Assembly: GCA_004322375.1 (NCBI GenBank)
Contig: SCUC01000601.1
Span: forward strand, 1-12,357
Direction: 5' to 3'
DNA: 12,357 nucleotides
From: Bacteroidota bacterium
Lineage (GTDB): Bacteria; Bacteroidota; Ignavibacteria; UBA10030; SZUA-254
The stretch's first letter is position 1, and the number at the start of each line of letters is the position of its first letter. Shown piece by piece: positions 6,701-12,357 of this stretch. The position numbers were made by a program, and so were the translations under genes. The notes below the pieces were generated by a model, which saw only the letters and a list, made by a program, of their open reading frames with translations, ran no database searches and had not been told where the DNA came from.

Positions 6701-7531
6701 ATGTGGTTGCAACAATATCTGTACGTAGGATGTATCAGTATTGTGTTCTTTCTGCAGGGAAGCGTAGCGCGGGGACAAGTACAATTTCGACTTCCACTCA
6801 TATTTCAAGATAGTACGCAAGCCCAGGATACAATATTTTGGGGATTTCATCCTCAGGCGACTTCTTGCATAGATGATTCTTTGGGAGAATGGGAATATCC
6901 TCCGGATGTCTGTTGTGGATTATATCCTTCAATGTGTGCTTCATTTGTTTCAAGCTGTGTTTATCAAGCGAGAATAGATTTACGTGCATCATACAATTCC
7001 ACCCAGCGTGATACGTTCCGTTTTGTTTTTTGTGGGACATATCCTATCGAAATTCGTTGGGACGAGAATCTTGGAGCATATTTTCAAACCGTAGTTATGA
7101 AAATACCAGCCGATAGTATTCCTGTAACAATAAATATGACGGAACAGCACTCGCTAATTTTTAATTTCTCAGGAACGAACCATGCAACTATTTTAACATA
7201 CGGACCTGCAGAACCCAACGATGTTAATAACTTTCAAATTCATTTTCCAGATAAGGTTTCCCTCTCCCAAAATTACCCCAACCCCTTCAACCCATCAACG
7301 GTTATCCGTTATTCGTTATCGGTTGATTCGTGGGTGACGTTGAAAATTTATGATGTGCTGGGGAGAGAAGTAGCGACGCTTGTTGATGGGTTTCAGGCTT
7401 CAGGTTTCAAGTCGCAGGCGTGGGATGCGAGCGGTTTGCCAAGCGGGGTATATTATTACCAACTTCGAGCGGAGAGCAAAGAGGAAGGAGAAAGATTTGT
7501 AAGGATAAAGAAAATGTTGTTATTGCGATAG
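6701..7531 (+). CDS. Secreted protein with T9SS type A sorting domain, cysteine-rich middle
   Basis: A 276-residue exported protein. Residues 1-25 form a signal peptide (YLYVGCISIVFFLQGSVARG, cleavage near ARG-QVQF). The central region begins IFWGFHPQATSCIDDSLGEWEYPP, resembling the 'FGxxPxATDGIDxxLGExELPP' start seen in many T9SS cargo proteins of the Ignavibacteria type. It continues with IDLRASYNSTQRDTFRF and GTYPIEIRWDENLG, also typical of that group. It contains seven cysteines in the mature part, which is unusual. The last about 90 residues are a C-terminal sorting domain: LSQNYPNPFNPSTVIRYSL, VTLKIYDVLGREVATLVDG, LPSGVYYYQL and a basic end, RIKKMLLLR. This domain directs transport by the PorU/T9SS machinery and is cleaved or anchored at the surface. 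The start is supported by GAGG five bases upstream and the promoter at 6628-6658. The biological role of the central domain is unknown. Confidence 0.85.
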   Translation: MWLQQYLYVGCISIVFFLQGSVARGQVQFRLPLIFQDSTQAQDTIFWGFHPQATSCIDDSLGEWEYPPDVCCGLYPSMCASFVSSCVYQARIDLRASYNSTQRDTFRFVFCGTYPIEIRWDENLGAYFQTVVMKIPADSIPVTINMTEQHSLIFNFSGTNHATILTYGPAEPNDVNNFQIHFPDKVSLSQNYPNPFNPSTVIRYSLSVDSWVTLKIYDVLGREVATLVDGFQASGFKSQAWDASGLPSGVYYYQLRAESKEEGERFVRIKKMLLLR

Positions 7532-7555
7532 AATCTATAAAAACAAAAAGTTAGC

Positions 7556-7589
7556 AAGGTCAAGAAATAGATATTCCTGACCTTTTTTT
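7556..7589 (+). terminator. Rho-independent terminator after the T9SS cargo gene
   Basis: AAGGTCA at 7556-7562 pairs perfectly with TGACCTT at 7578-7584. An inner GAA/TTC extension (7564-7566 with 7574-7576) is separated by one mismatch. A run of seven T (7583-7589) overlaps the stem end. It lies 25 bases after the stop codon at 7529-7531 and separates this gene from the downstream kinase operon. Confidence 0.8.
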
Positions 7590-7602
7590 ATCCCTACAAG
7601 CT

Positions 7603-7683
7603 TTACTTCCACGAAATGAAGGTAATTATGAGGTTCATCTTTGAGATGCGATTGATAATTCAATGAGAGGGCTTGCATCTCAA
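7603..7683 (+). promoter_or_regulatory. Structured 5' leader abutting the kinase start codon
   Basis: The leader between the terminator and the kinase gene has two predicted hairpins. The first pairs TTACTTCC (7603-7610) with GAAGGTAA (7618-7625) with one wobble and one mismatch. The second is a perfect 9-bp pair, TTGAGATGC (7641-7649) with GCATCTCAA (7675-7683), whose right arm includes the A of the ATG. Inside it is a small hairpin ATTGA-TAAT-TCAAT (7651-7664). The putative ribosome-binding site GAGAGG (7665-7670) lies in the unpaired part of the large stem-loop. This could modulate translation; function is inferred only. Confidence 0.45.
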
Positions 7684-10600
7684 TGGTAGCTTTCTTATGT
7701 TTATTCGTGCAAATTAAGAGCATAATATCTTCTTTCATTTTTTTGAGCTACTTGACTATCGGCTTGTTAGCATCTGCGCGGGCTGAAGAGCTTAAGTTCG
7801 ACCACCTAACCACAAGCGATGGTCTTTCCGAAGGGGTTATTTATTGCATTCTTCAGGATAGCAAAGGGTACATCTGGTTCGGAACGCATGATGGATTGAA
7901 TCGGTACGACGGATACTCGTTTACCGTGTTTAAGAATATTCCTTACGACTCTCTTTCACTCAATAATAATCAAATTACAGCGCTATTTGAAGATCGCCGC
8001 GGAACGCTTTGGGTCGGAACGCAAAACGGGCTGCATCGGTTTAACCGACACACGGAAACGTTTGAAAGAATACTGCCTGAGCATAACAATCCAACTTCAA
8101 TCTCGGGTATTGGGATTGAAGCCATTTGCGAAGACAAGGCTGGAAATATATGGATTGGCGCTGACAATGGGTTAAACGTACTACGCGCAGCAACATTACA
8201 AACTGCTTCTTCACGGAAACTATTATTTCACCATGTTGAACAGGCACTTTTTAAGGACACCTATCATCAGAATTTTTTTGTCCGTTCTGTTTACTGTGAT
8301 TCTTCAGGAACAATGTGGCTCGGAACTCGCTACGCTCTTTATTATTTTCGGGAAGAAGATACTTCTGCAACGCTTGTTTTTCAAGGAAGCAGCGAAGTTA
8401 CAGCTATTTGTGAACGAACACGCGGCAAGGTATGGTTCGGAACACTCGACGGGTTATACGAATATGATGCCGCGCTGCATCGTTACAGCGCTATTTCTGA
8501 AATAACCTCTCAACTTTTTCATGATAAAGGCGTTCGTTCAATCATCAGGGATAGCGATGGAAACTTCTGGATTGCAACATTCGCCGGCTTATACAAGCGC
8601 GACGTTCAAACGAATTCATTTCGGGTTTTTACAAACGAGCCGGGCGATATCCGGACGTTAAGCAACAACAGAGTTTATTCGCTCTGCCTGGATAAATCAG
8701 GCGTGCTGTGGATTGGAACGTTTGGAAAGGGTATTGACCGCGTTAATTTAGCGCGAAAAAAGTTTCATCATTATTTGCATCACGGGGAAAACATTAGCGA
8801 CCAGAGAGATAACATGGTGATGGCTCTCCTCGAAGACAGGTTCGGCAAAATTTGGCTCGGAACATGGGAAAACAACATCGCCGTATTCGATAGATATGCC
8901 AACCGGTGGCTTCACCTTAAATCATCCAATAGCTCCGCGTATGCCCTGTGCGAAGACAACGCGGGAACCATCTGGATAGGGGATGGCGTCTGGCTCTCAA
9001 AATATGTCGAGCGGCAAGAGCGTATTGTAGCACAACTGCCAGGTGAAGTTCTCTCCCTTGTGTATGATGCGCCATTTCTTTGGTTCGGGCAGGCAGGAAT
9101 ATTAAAGCAATTACATGTTCAAACCATGCAAGAAGCTTCGTATCCATTCGATTCCGCATTGTTCCCTAGTATTGCGGCAATACAAATCAGTCAAGAGAAG
9201 AACATCTGGTTTGCTGCTGGAAAGCTCTATCAGTTTAACCTATCTACAAAACAGATGAAAGCCTATAGTCATGACCCGCACAATGCTTCCAGCATCAGCA
9301 GCAACAATATTATTTCGCTTTGCGTTGCTCGTACAGGCGCGCTCTGGATTGGAACGAATGGAGGAGGGTTGAATCGTTTCAACAAAGAGAACGAAACATT
9401 TACTCATTATTTTGAGCGCGATGGATTGCCCAACAATGTCATTTACGGAATTCTTGAGGATGAAAAGGGTAATTTATGGATAAGTACGAATCGGGGCATC
9501 TCCCGCTTCGACCCAAAAAAGGGCGCGTTCAGAAACTTCGATGTTGATGACGGGCTTCAAGCGAACGAATTTAATCGGGGGGCATGTTTCAAAAATAAAA
9601 AAGGAGAGATGTTTTTTGGAGGAGTGAACGGCTTCAATAGTTTCTTCCCGAACGAAATACAGGATAACCCTCATATTCCTTCGATCGTCCTGACTGATGT
9701 TCGTGTGCTGAATGAGCGGCGGAAATTCACAACGTCATATCCAGAGCTCAAAGAAATCAGGCTCAGCTACGACGAAAATTTTTTCTCGTTTGAATTTGCG
9801 GCGTTAGATTTTACTAATCCATCGAAGAACAAATATGCATATATGTTAGAAGGGTTCGATAACGATTGGGTGAAAGCAGGCTCCCGACATATCGCGAATT
9901 ACACCGATGTTCATCCTGGAGAGTATCTGTTTCGTGTGAGAGGCTCAAACAGCGATGATGTGTGGAATAACGATGGGTTGTTTATTGCCGTGACCATCAT
10001 ACCTCCGTACTGGGCGACATGGTGGTTTCGCTCAATTGCGACGATTGGGCTGCTTTCAATAGGTCCTATTCTTTATTTCAGAAGAGTGAACAAGCTAGAA
10101 CGGGAGAAAAAAATACGGGAAGCATTTTCCCGTCAACTTATTGAATCGCAGGAGAATGAACGGAAGCGCATTGCTGCCGCTCTGCACGATAGTCTGGCGC
10201 AAAATCTGATAATCTCGAAAAACCACGCCGCTCTTGGGTTGAAAAACGTAAGGGGTGAATCGAACCTTGAACATCTGACGGAGATTTCTTCGTTGCTTAC
10301 TCAATCGCTCGATGAGGTCAGGGAAATTGCGTACAACTTGCGCCCGTACCATCTAGACAGAATTGGATTGACGCGCACACTCGAATATCTCATCTACAAA
10401 GTAAAAAGTTCAACAACGATTGAATGTCATACGGAAATTGAAAATATCGACAAGCGGCTTTCGCCTGAAAGCGAAATCAATCTTTACCGCATTGTACAGG
10501 AAGCGTTCAATAATGTCGTCAAACATTCAGAAGCAACTCGTTTGCAATTATCAGTTCAACGAATTGACCGCCGTATCGAAATAAAGATAGAAGATAACGG

Positions 10601-10775
10601 GAAAGGATTCGACCGCCAGAGTACCACTCCGGCAGCAGAAACGAATGGCGGTTTTGGTTTGACCGGCATTGCGGAGCGCGTTCGGCTGTTGAGAGGGACA
10701 TTTACCATTCACACCCAAGAAGGCAATGGCACAACGATTACAATAACAATCCCGAACGAGACAGAAAAACAATGA
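7683..10775 (+). CDS. Two-propeller sensor histidine kinase (Reg_prop, Y_Y_Y, HisKA_3, HATPase_c)
   Basis: A 1030-residue membrane sensor kinase. The N-terminus has a hydrophobic signal/anchor (ISSFIFLSYLTIGLLASARA). From about residue 45 to 650 there are 14 propeller-blade motifs of the type LWIGTxxGLxRF, enough for two seven-bladed propellers. A Y_Y_Y Ig-like domain follows at about 695-770 (FEFAALDFTNPSKNKYAYML, WVKAG, GEYLFRVRGSN). One membrane helix lies at about 776-799, then a cytoplasmic linker, the NarL-type phosphoacceptor ERKRIAAALHDSLAQNL with His835, the N-box VQEAFNNVVKHSEA near 937, the G1 box DNGKGFD near 971 and the G2 box GGFGLTGIAERV near 988. All catalytic motifs are intact. 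Unlike hybrid HTCS regulators it has no receiver or AraC domain; its partner is the next gene, whose ATG overlaps this stop by 4 bp. Propellers and Y_Y_Y lie outside the cytoplasm and should bind ligand; glycan sensing is known for HTCS relatives but not shown here. Confidence 0.93.
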   Translation: MVAFLCLFVQIKSIISSFIFLSYLTIGLLASARAEELKFDHLTTSDGLSEGVIYCILQDSKGYIWFGTHDGLNRYDGYSFTVFKNIPYDSLSLNNNQITALFEDRRGTLWVGTQNGLHRFNRHTETFERILPEHNNPTSISGIGIEAICEDKAGNIWIGADNGLNVLRAATLQTASSRKLLFHHVEQALFKDTYHQNFFVRSVYCDSSGTMWLGTRYALYYFREEDTSATLVFQGSSEVTAICERTRGKVWFGTLDGLYEYDAALHRYSAISEITSQLFHDKGVRSIIRDSDGNFWIATFAGLYKRDVQTNSFRVFTNEPGDIRTLSNNRVYSLCLDKSGVLWIGTFGKGIDRVNLARKKFHHYLHHGENISDQRDNMVMALLEDRFGKIWLGTWENNIAVFDRYANRWLHLKSSNSSAYALCEDNAGTIWIGDGVWLSKYVERQERIVAQLPGEVLSLVYDAPFLWFGQAGILKQLHVQTMQEASYPFDSALFPSIAAIQISQEKNIWFAAGKLYQFNLSTKQMKAYSHDPHNASSISSNNIISLCVARTGALWIGTNGGGLNRFNKENETFTHYFERDGLPNNVIYGILEDEKGNLWISTNRGISRFDPKKGAFRNFDVDDGLQANEFNRGACFKNKKGEMFFGGVNGFNSFFPNEIQDNPHIPSIVLTDVRVLNERRKFTTSYPELKEIRLSYDENFFSFEFAALDFTNPSKNKYAYMLEGFDNDWVKAGSRHIANYTDVHPGEYLFRVRGSNSDDVWNNDGLFIAVTIIPPYWATWWFRSIATIGLLSIGPILYFRRVNKLEREKKIREAFSRQLIESQENERKRIAAALHDSLAQNLIISKNHAALGLKNVRGESNLEHLTEISSLLTQSLDEVREIAYNLRPYHLDRIGLTRTLEYLIYKVKSSTTIECHTEIENIDKRLSPESEINLYRIVQEAFNNVVKHSEATRLQLSVQRIDRRIEIKIEDNGKGFDRQSTTPAAETNGGFGLTGIAERVRLLRGTFTIHTQEGNGTTITITIPNETEKQ

Positions 10776-11416
10776 CAACAATAATTATCGCAGACGACCA
10801 CCCGTTGTTCCGCAAAGGACTTCGCGACATAATCACCACCAATGATTCATTGAACGTGCTTGGAGAAGCAACAGACGGCGTAACGGCTCTCGAAACAATC
10901 AAAGAACTTCATCCCGATATTGCCCTTCTCGATGTTGACATGCCGGGCATGAACGGACTCGACGTTGCGAAGTCCGTGCATGCGCTTGACCTTCCTACAT
11001 CAATCATTATTCTCACGATGTATAAAGATGAGTTCTTCTTCAACGAAGCGATGGACGCCGGAGTGCGCGGGTACGTTCTGAAAGAATCCGCTATAGCCGA
11101 TATCCTTGAAAGCATCAAGATAGTTCGTGAAGGGAAGTATTACATCAGCCCGCTCGTATCGAATTATCTGGTGAACCGTTCATCGAAGCAGGCGACGCTC
11201 CGAAACATCACGCCTTCTTTAGAGTTGTTAACGGCGACCGAGCGGAAAATCCTCAGGTTCATCGCCGAGGGAAAAACCACAACGGAAATTGCGGATGCGA
11301 TGTTCATCAGTGCGAAGACAGTGGAAAACCACAGGACAAAAATTTCTCAAAAACTCAACCTTCACGGGACACATAGTCTTGTCAAGTTCGCATTAGCGAA
11401 TAAATCCATTCTCTAA
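10772..11416 (+). CDS. NarL/LuxR-family response regulator
   Basis: A 214-residue two-domain response regulator. The receiver domain (about 1-120) has the acidic pocket Asp8-Asp9 in IIIADDHPLFRKGL, phosphoacceptor Asp54 in ALLDVDMPGMNGLD, Thr82 in ILTMYKD and Lys104 in GYVLKES, all the residues needed for phosphorylation. The LuxR/GerE helix-turn-helix is at about 148-207: LTATERKILRFIAEGKTTTE, ISAKTVENHRTKI and LNLHGTHSLVKFAL. The start codon overlaps the kinase stop (ATGA), implying translational coupling and a cognate pair; HisKA_3 kinases usually pair with NarL-type regulators, so domain types agree. Its likely targets include its own neighbourhood, where palindromic sites lie downstream, but this is inference. 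Confidence 0.95.
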   Translation: MTTIIIADDHPLFRKGLRDIITTNDSLNVLGEATDGVTALETIKELHPDIALLDVDMPGMNGLDVAKSVHALDLPTSIIILTMYKDEFFFNEAMDAGVRGYVLKESAIADILESIKIVREGKYYISPLVSNYLVNRSSKQATLRNITPSLELLTATERKILRFIAEGKTTTEIADAMFISAKTVENHRTKISQKLNLHGTHSLVKFALANKSIL

Positions 11417-11425
11417 TCTTCACTC

Positions 11426-11445
11426 AAAAACCTTCCGAAGTTTTT
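11426..11445 (+). terminator. Weak terminator candidate after the response regulator
   Basis: AAAAAC (11426-11431) pairs with GTTTTT (11440-11445), with a TT/AA extension after a one-base bulge and a tiny CCG loop. It begins ten bases after the stop codon. The stem is poor in G and C, so it may be inefficient or may act in both directions. A second small hairpin (TCTCTT-GAC-AAGAGA, about 11447-11461) follows directly and is trailed by ATATTTT. Confidence 0.35.
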
Positions 11446-11496
11446 CTCTCTTGACAAGAGAATATTTTCAATAAAATTTTCCTTCGTCGAAAAGTT

Positions 11497-11512
11497 TAAC
11501 CTTAGAAGGTTA
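11497..11512. promoter_or_regulatory. Perfect palindrome TAACCTTAGAAGGTTA
   Basis: Seven-base perfect inverted arms (TAACCTT/AAGGTTA) surround a 2-base centre. The arms are contiguous, the usual layout of a site for a dimeric helix-turn-helix protein, and there is no T-run, so a terminator is unlikely. It lies about 80 bases after the response regulator gene in the regulatory gap. No second copy was noticed in the window. Confidence 0.4.
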
Positions 11513-11518
11513 CGCTTG

Positions 11519-11547
11519 ATTGTCAATTGACCATAGACAATTTACCG
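11519..11547. repeat. TTGACCAT/TTGACAAT-type intergenic repeat with nested palindromes
   Basis: The segment holds GTCAATTGAC (11522-11531, perfect palindrome) and a wider pair ATTGTC (11519-11524) with GACAAT (11536-11541), followed by TTTACC. Its units resemble degenerate TTGACCAT/TTGACAAT tandem repeats, so it may belong with the other periodic intergenic sequences of this window rather than being an operator. Confidence 0.4.
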
Positions 11548-11562
11548 TTCGACATTCACTAA

Positions 11563-11630
11563 TCCCTATTCATAACAAAAAAAATAGGGGTATTCCCCAA
11601 CCATAAATAGGGGTGTTCCCCTATTTCCCC
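11563..11630. promoter_or_regulatory. Tandem AAATAGGGG-N4-CCCC operator-like element
   Basis: Two copies lie 23 bases apart. Copy 2 (11605-11626) is a perfect inverted repeat, AAATAGGGG and CCCCTATTT, around TGTT. Copy 1 (11582-11598) has the same left arm and only CCCC on the right, around TATT. Extra half-sites are TCCCTATT at 11563-11570 and CCCC at 11627-11630. A spacing of about two helical turns suggests cooperative binding by dimers. Copy 1 contains TACCCCT on the minus strand, which fits the NarL heptamer TACYYMT, and a NarL-family regulator is encoded just upstream. The element ends about 35 bases before the receiver gene and would overlap the -33 position of a promoter near TATTTTAC (11647-11654). 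Confidence 0.6.
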
Positions 11631-11660
11631 TCTCTCGTTCATTCGGTATTTTACTACCCG

Positions 11661-12017
11661 ATGATTATGACTATGCTTATCGTTGATGACAGCAAACCGA
11701 TTCGTGAAATAGTGAAACGACTTTTCAAACACAAAGCATCCTATATTTACGAATGTGAAGACGGCGCTGAGGCGTTTGCTTCTTACGAGCAGCATCATCC
11801 CGATTGGGTATTGATGGATATTGCGATGAAACAAGTTGATGGCATAACAGCAACAAAGAACATAATAGCCGTTTATCCACACGCACGGATAATTATTCTG
11901 ACACAATACGATGACCCGTTCTTCCGCGAAGAAGCAAAAATTGCCGGCGCATGCGGGTACGTGGTAAAAGAAAATTTAATGGAATTGAACCTCATGCTCG
12001 AGCAGATAAAGAAATAG
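11661..12017 (+). CDS. Stand-alone receiver-domain protein (CheY-like)
   Basis: A 118-residue protein made of a single receiver domain. It has the acidic pair Asp9-Asp10 in MLIVDDSKPIREIVKRL, phosphoacceptor Asp53 in WVLMDIAMKQVDGITATK, the Thr in IIILTQYDD and the Lys in GYVVKEN, so it should be phosphorylatable. The sequence ends right after the last helix (LNLMLEQIKK), with no output domain. ATG codons at 11661, 11667 and 11673 are in frame; 11667 or 11661 are most likely and none has a clear ribosome-binding site. A longer reading from GTG 11613 would begin inside the operator palindrome and is rejected. It lies behind a kinase/NarL-regulator pair and could be a phosphate sink, an alternative partner of the kinase, or a signal to another system. 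Confidence 0.88.
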   Translation: MIMTMLIVDDSKPIREIVKRLFKHKASYIYECEDGAEAFASYEQHHPDWVLMDIAMKQVDGITATKNIIAVYPHARIIILTQYDDPFFREEAKIAGACGYVVKENLMELNLMLEQIKK

Positions 12018-12063
12018 CTCTTTTGTAATACATCACTATCTGTTTTTAATCGAAAGAATTCTA

Positions 12064-12357
12064 ATGAAATATATAGGTTATATACTAGCTGGCGCATGTT
12101 ATTGCATGTGCCTTACATGCTCGTTGATGGCACAATGGTCTGTAGATCAATATACAAATACCGTTGTCTCGAACGCATCCGGTACTCAGAAAACGCCGGT
12201 GATGATAGACGATGGCGCCGGTGGCGCAATTATTGCTTGGTCGGATAATCGAAACGGCAATTATGATATCTATGCGCAGAGGCTCAATGCAGAAGGAATC
12301 GCTCAATGGGCAGCAAATGGCATCGTACTTTGCAATGCAACAAGCAAGATCGGAAGA
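12064..12357 (+). CDS. Start of a secreted repeat protein (truncated by window end)
   Basis: An open frame from ATG 12064 continues to the last base (98 codons), so the gene is cut at its 3' end. The N-terminus is a signal peptide (MKYIGYILAGACYCMCLTCS, then LMAQWS). After it comes TPVMIDDGAGGAIIAWSDNR and NGNYDIYAQRLNAEGIAQW, then NGIVLCNAT. This pattern, 'P-D-GGxIxAWxDxRxGxxDIYAQRLxxxGxxxWxxxGxxxC', is a beta-rich repeat found in tandem in large secreted proteins of FCB-group bacteria, often ending in a T9SS sorting domain. Neither further repeats nor a sorting domain can be seen here. It starts 46 bases after the receiver gene with only a weak AAAG before the ATG. The last few codons may be adapter-derived (see 12347-12357). 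Confidence 0.75.
   Translation, partial: MKYIGYILAGACYCMCLTCSLMAQWSVDQYTNTVVSNASGTQKTPVMIDDGAGGAIIAWSDNRNGNYDIYAQRLNAEGIAQWAANGIVLCNATSKIGR
12347..12357. other. Possible sequencing-adapter remnant at the contig end
   Basis: The last 11 bases read AGATCGGAAGA, identical to the beginning of the standard Illumina TruSeq adapter. Its location exactly at the end of the window makes untrimmed adapter more likely than chance. The encoded residues there (IGR) should not be trusted. Confidence 0.6.

Noticed and set aside
7800..9650. Regularly spaced similar DNA words in the kinase gene, considered as a repeat array
   Set aside because: They encode the propeller blade motif (LWIGTxxGL) at variable spacing with divergent codons, so this is protein repeat structure rather than a DNA repeat or CRISPR array.
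11451..11479. TTGACA as a -35 element of a sigma-70 promoter
   Set aside because: No TATAAT-like box lies 16-18 bases downstream, the TTGACA is part of a small hairpin, and the lineage appears to use TTG/TAnnTTTG promoters.
11613..11660. Upstream GTG start for the receiver protein, adding 16 residues
   Set aside because: The start would lie within the palindromic element and the added residues match no receiver family; homologous domains begin at MLIVDD.
1..12357. CRISPR arrays, tRNA or rRNA genes, complete insertion sequences
   Set aside because: No regularly spaced identical repeats, no tRNA-like cloverleaf or rRNA segments, and no intact transposase with terminal inverted repeats were seen on reading.

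Overview
The window looks like a contig from a Gram-negative member of the Bacteroidota/Chlorobiota/Ignavibacteria group. The evidence is an LptD outer-membrane LPS-assembly protein, a secreted protein with a type A type IX secretion (T9SS) C-terminal sorting domain containing NYPNPFNPSTVIRYSL (wording common in Ignavibacteria-type genomes), and a TTG-N20-TAnnTTTG promoter of the Bacteroidota type. All convincing genes lie on the + strand. The assignment below the FCB level is inference.

Layout. (1) 2-1102: the 3' part of rarA/mgsA, an AAA+ ATPase for stalled replication forks. (2) 1103-2975: a visibly AT-rich accessory stretch. It holds a frameshifted N-terminal remnant of what looks like an IS1595/ISXO2-type transposase, a one-pass membrane protein of unknown function, and a non-coding tail. 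(3) 2976-6596: chromosomal-type genes, a ROK-family sugar kinase followed by lptD. (4) 6628-7589: a self-contained unit of promoter, secreted T9SS cargo gene and intrinsic terminator. (5) 7590-11416: a two-gene signalling operon, a very large two-propeller sensor histidine kinase overlapping a NarL/LuxR-type response regulator by 4 bp. (6) 11417-11660: a gene-free regulatory region with several palindromes and a tandem AAATAGGGG...CCCC element. (7) 11661-12017: a stand-alone receiver-domain protein. (8) 12064-end: the start of a secreted repeat protein.

The kinase, its regulator and the lone receiver are probably one signalling module. The kinase senses a periplasmic or extracellular ligand through its propellers and phosphorylates the NarL-type regulator, which could bind the tandem palindrome in front of the receiver gene. 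The receiver could act as a phosphate sink or as a link to another pathway. This wiring is inferred from gene order, domain content and the palindromes.

A second theme is non-coding. Nearly every intergenic gap carries a short, degenerate, AT-rich periodic repeat (GGGATATGAGAT, GAACAAAGTACGAA, GATTTTA, TTGCAAA or TTGACCAT types). One copy runs into the region encoding the LptD signal peptide and blurs that gene's start. The final 11 bases equal the start of the common Illumina adapter, so the last few codons of the terminal gene may be artefactual. I found no complete mobile element, CRISPR array, tRNA or rRNA, and no clear novel defence or biosynthetic system.
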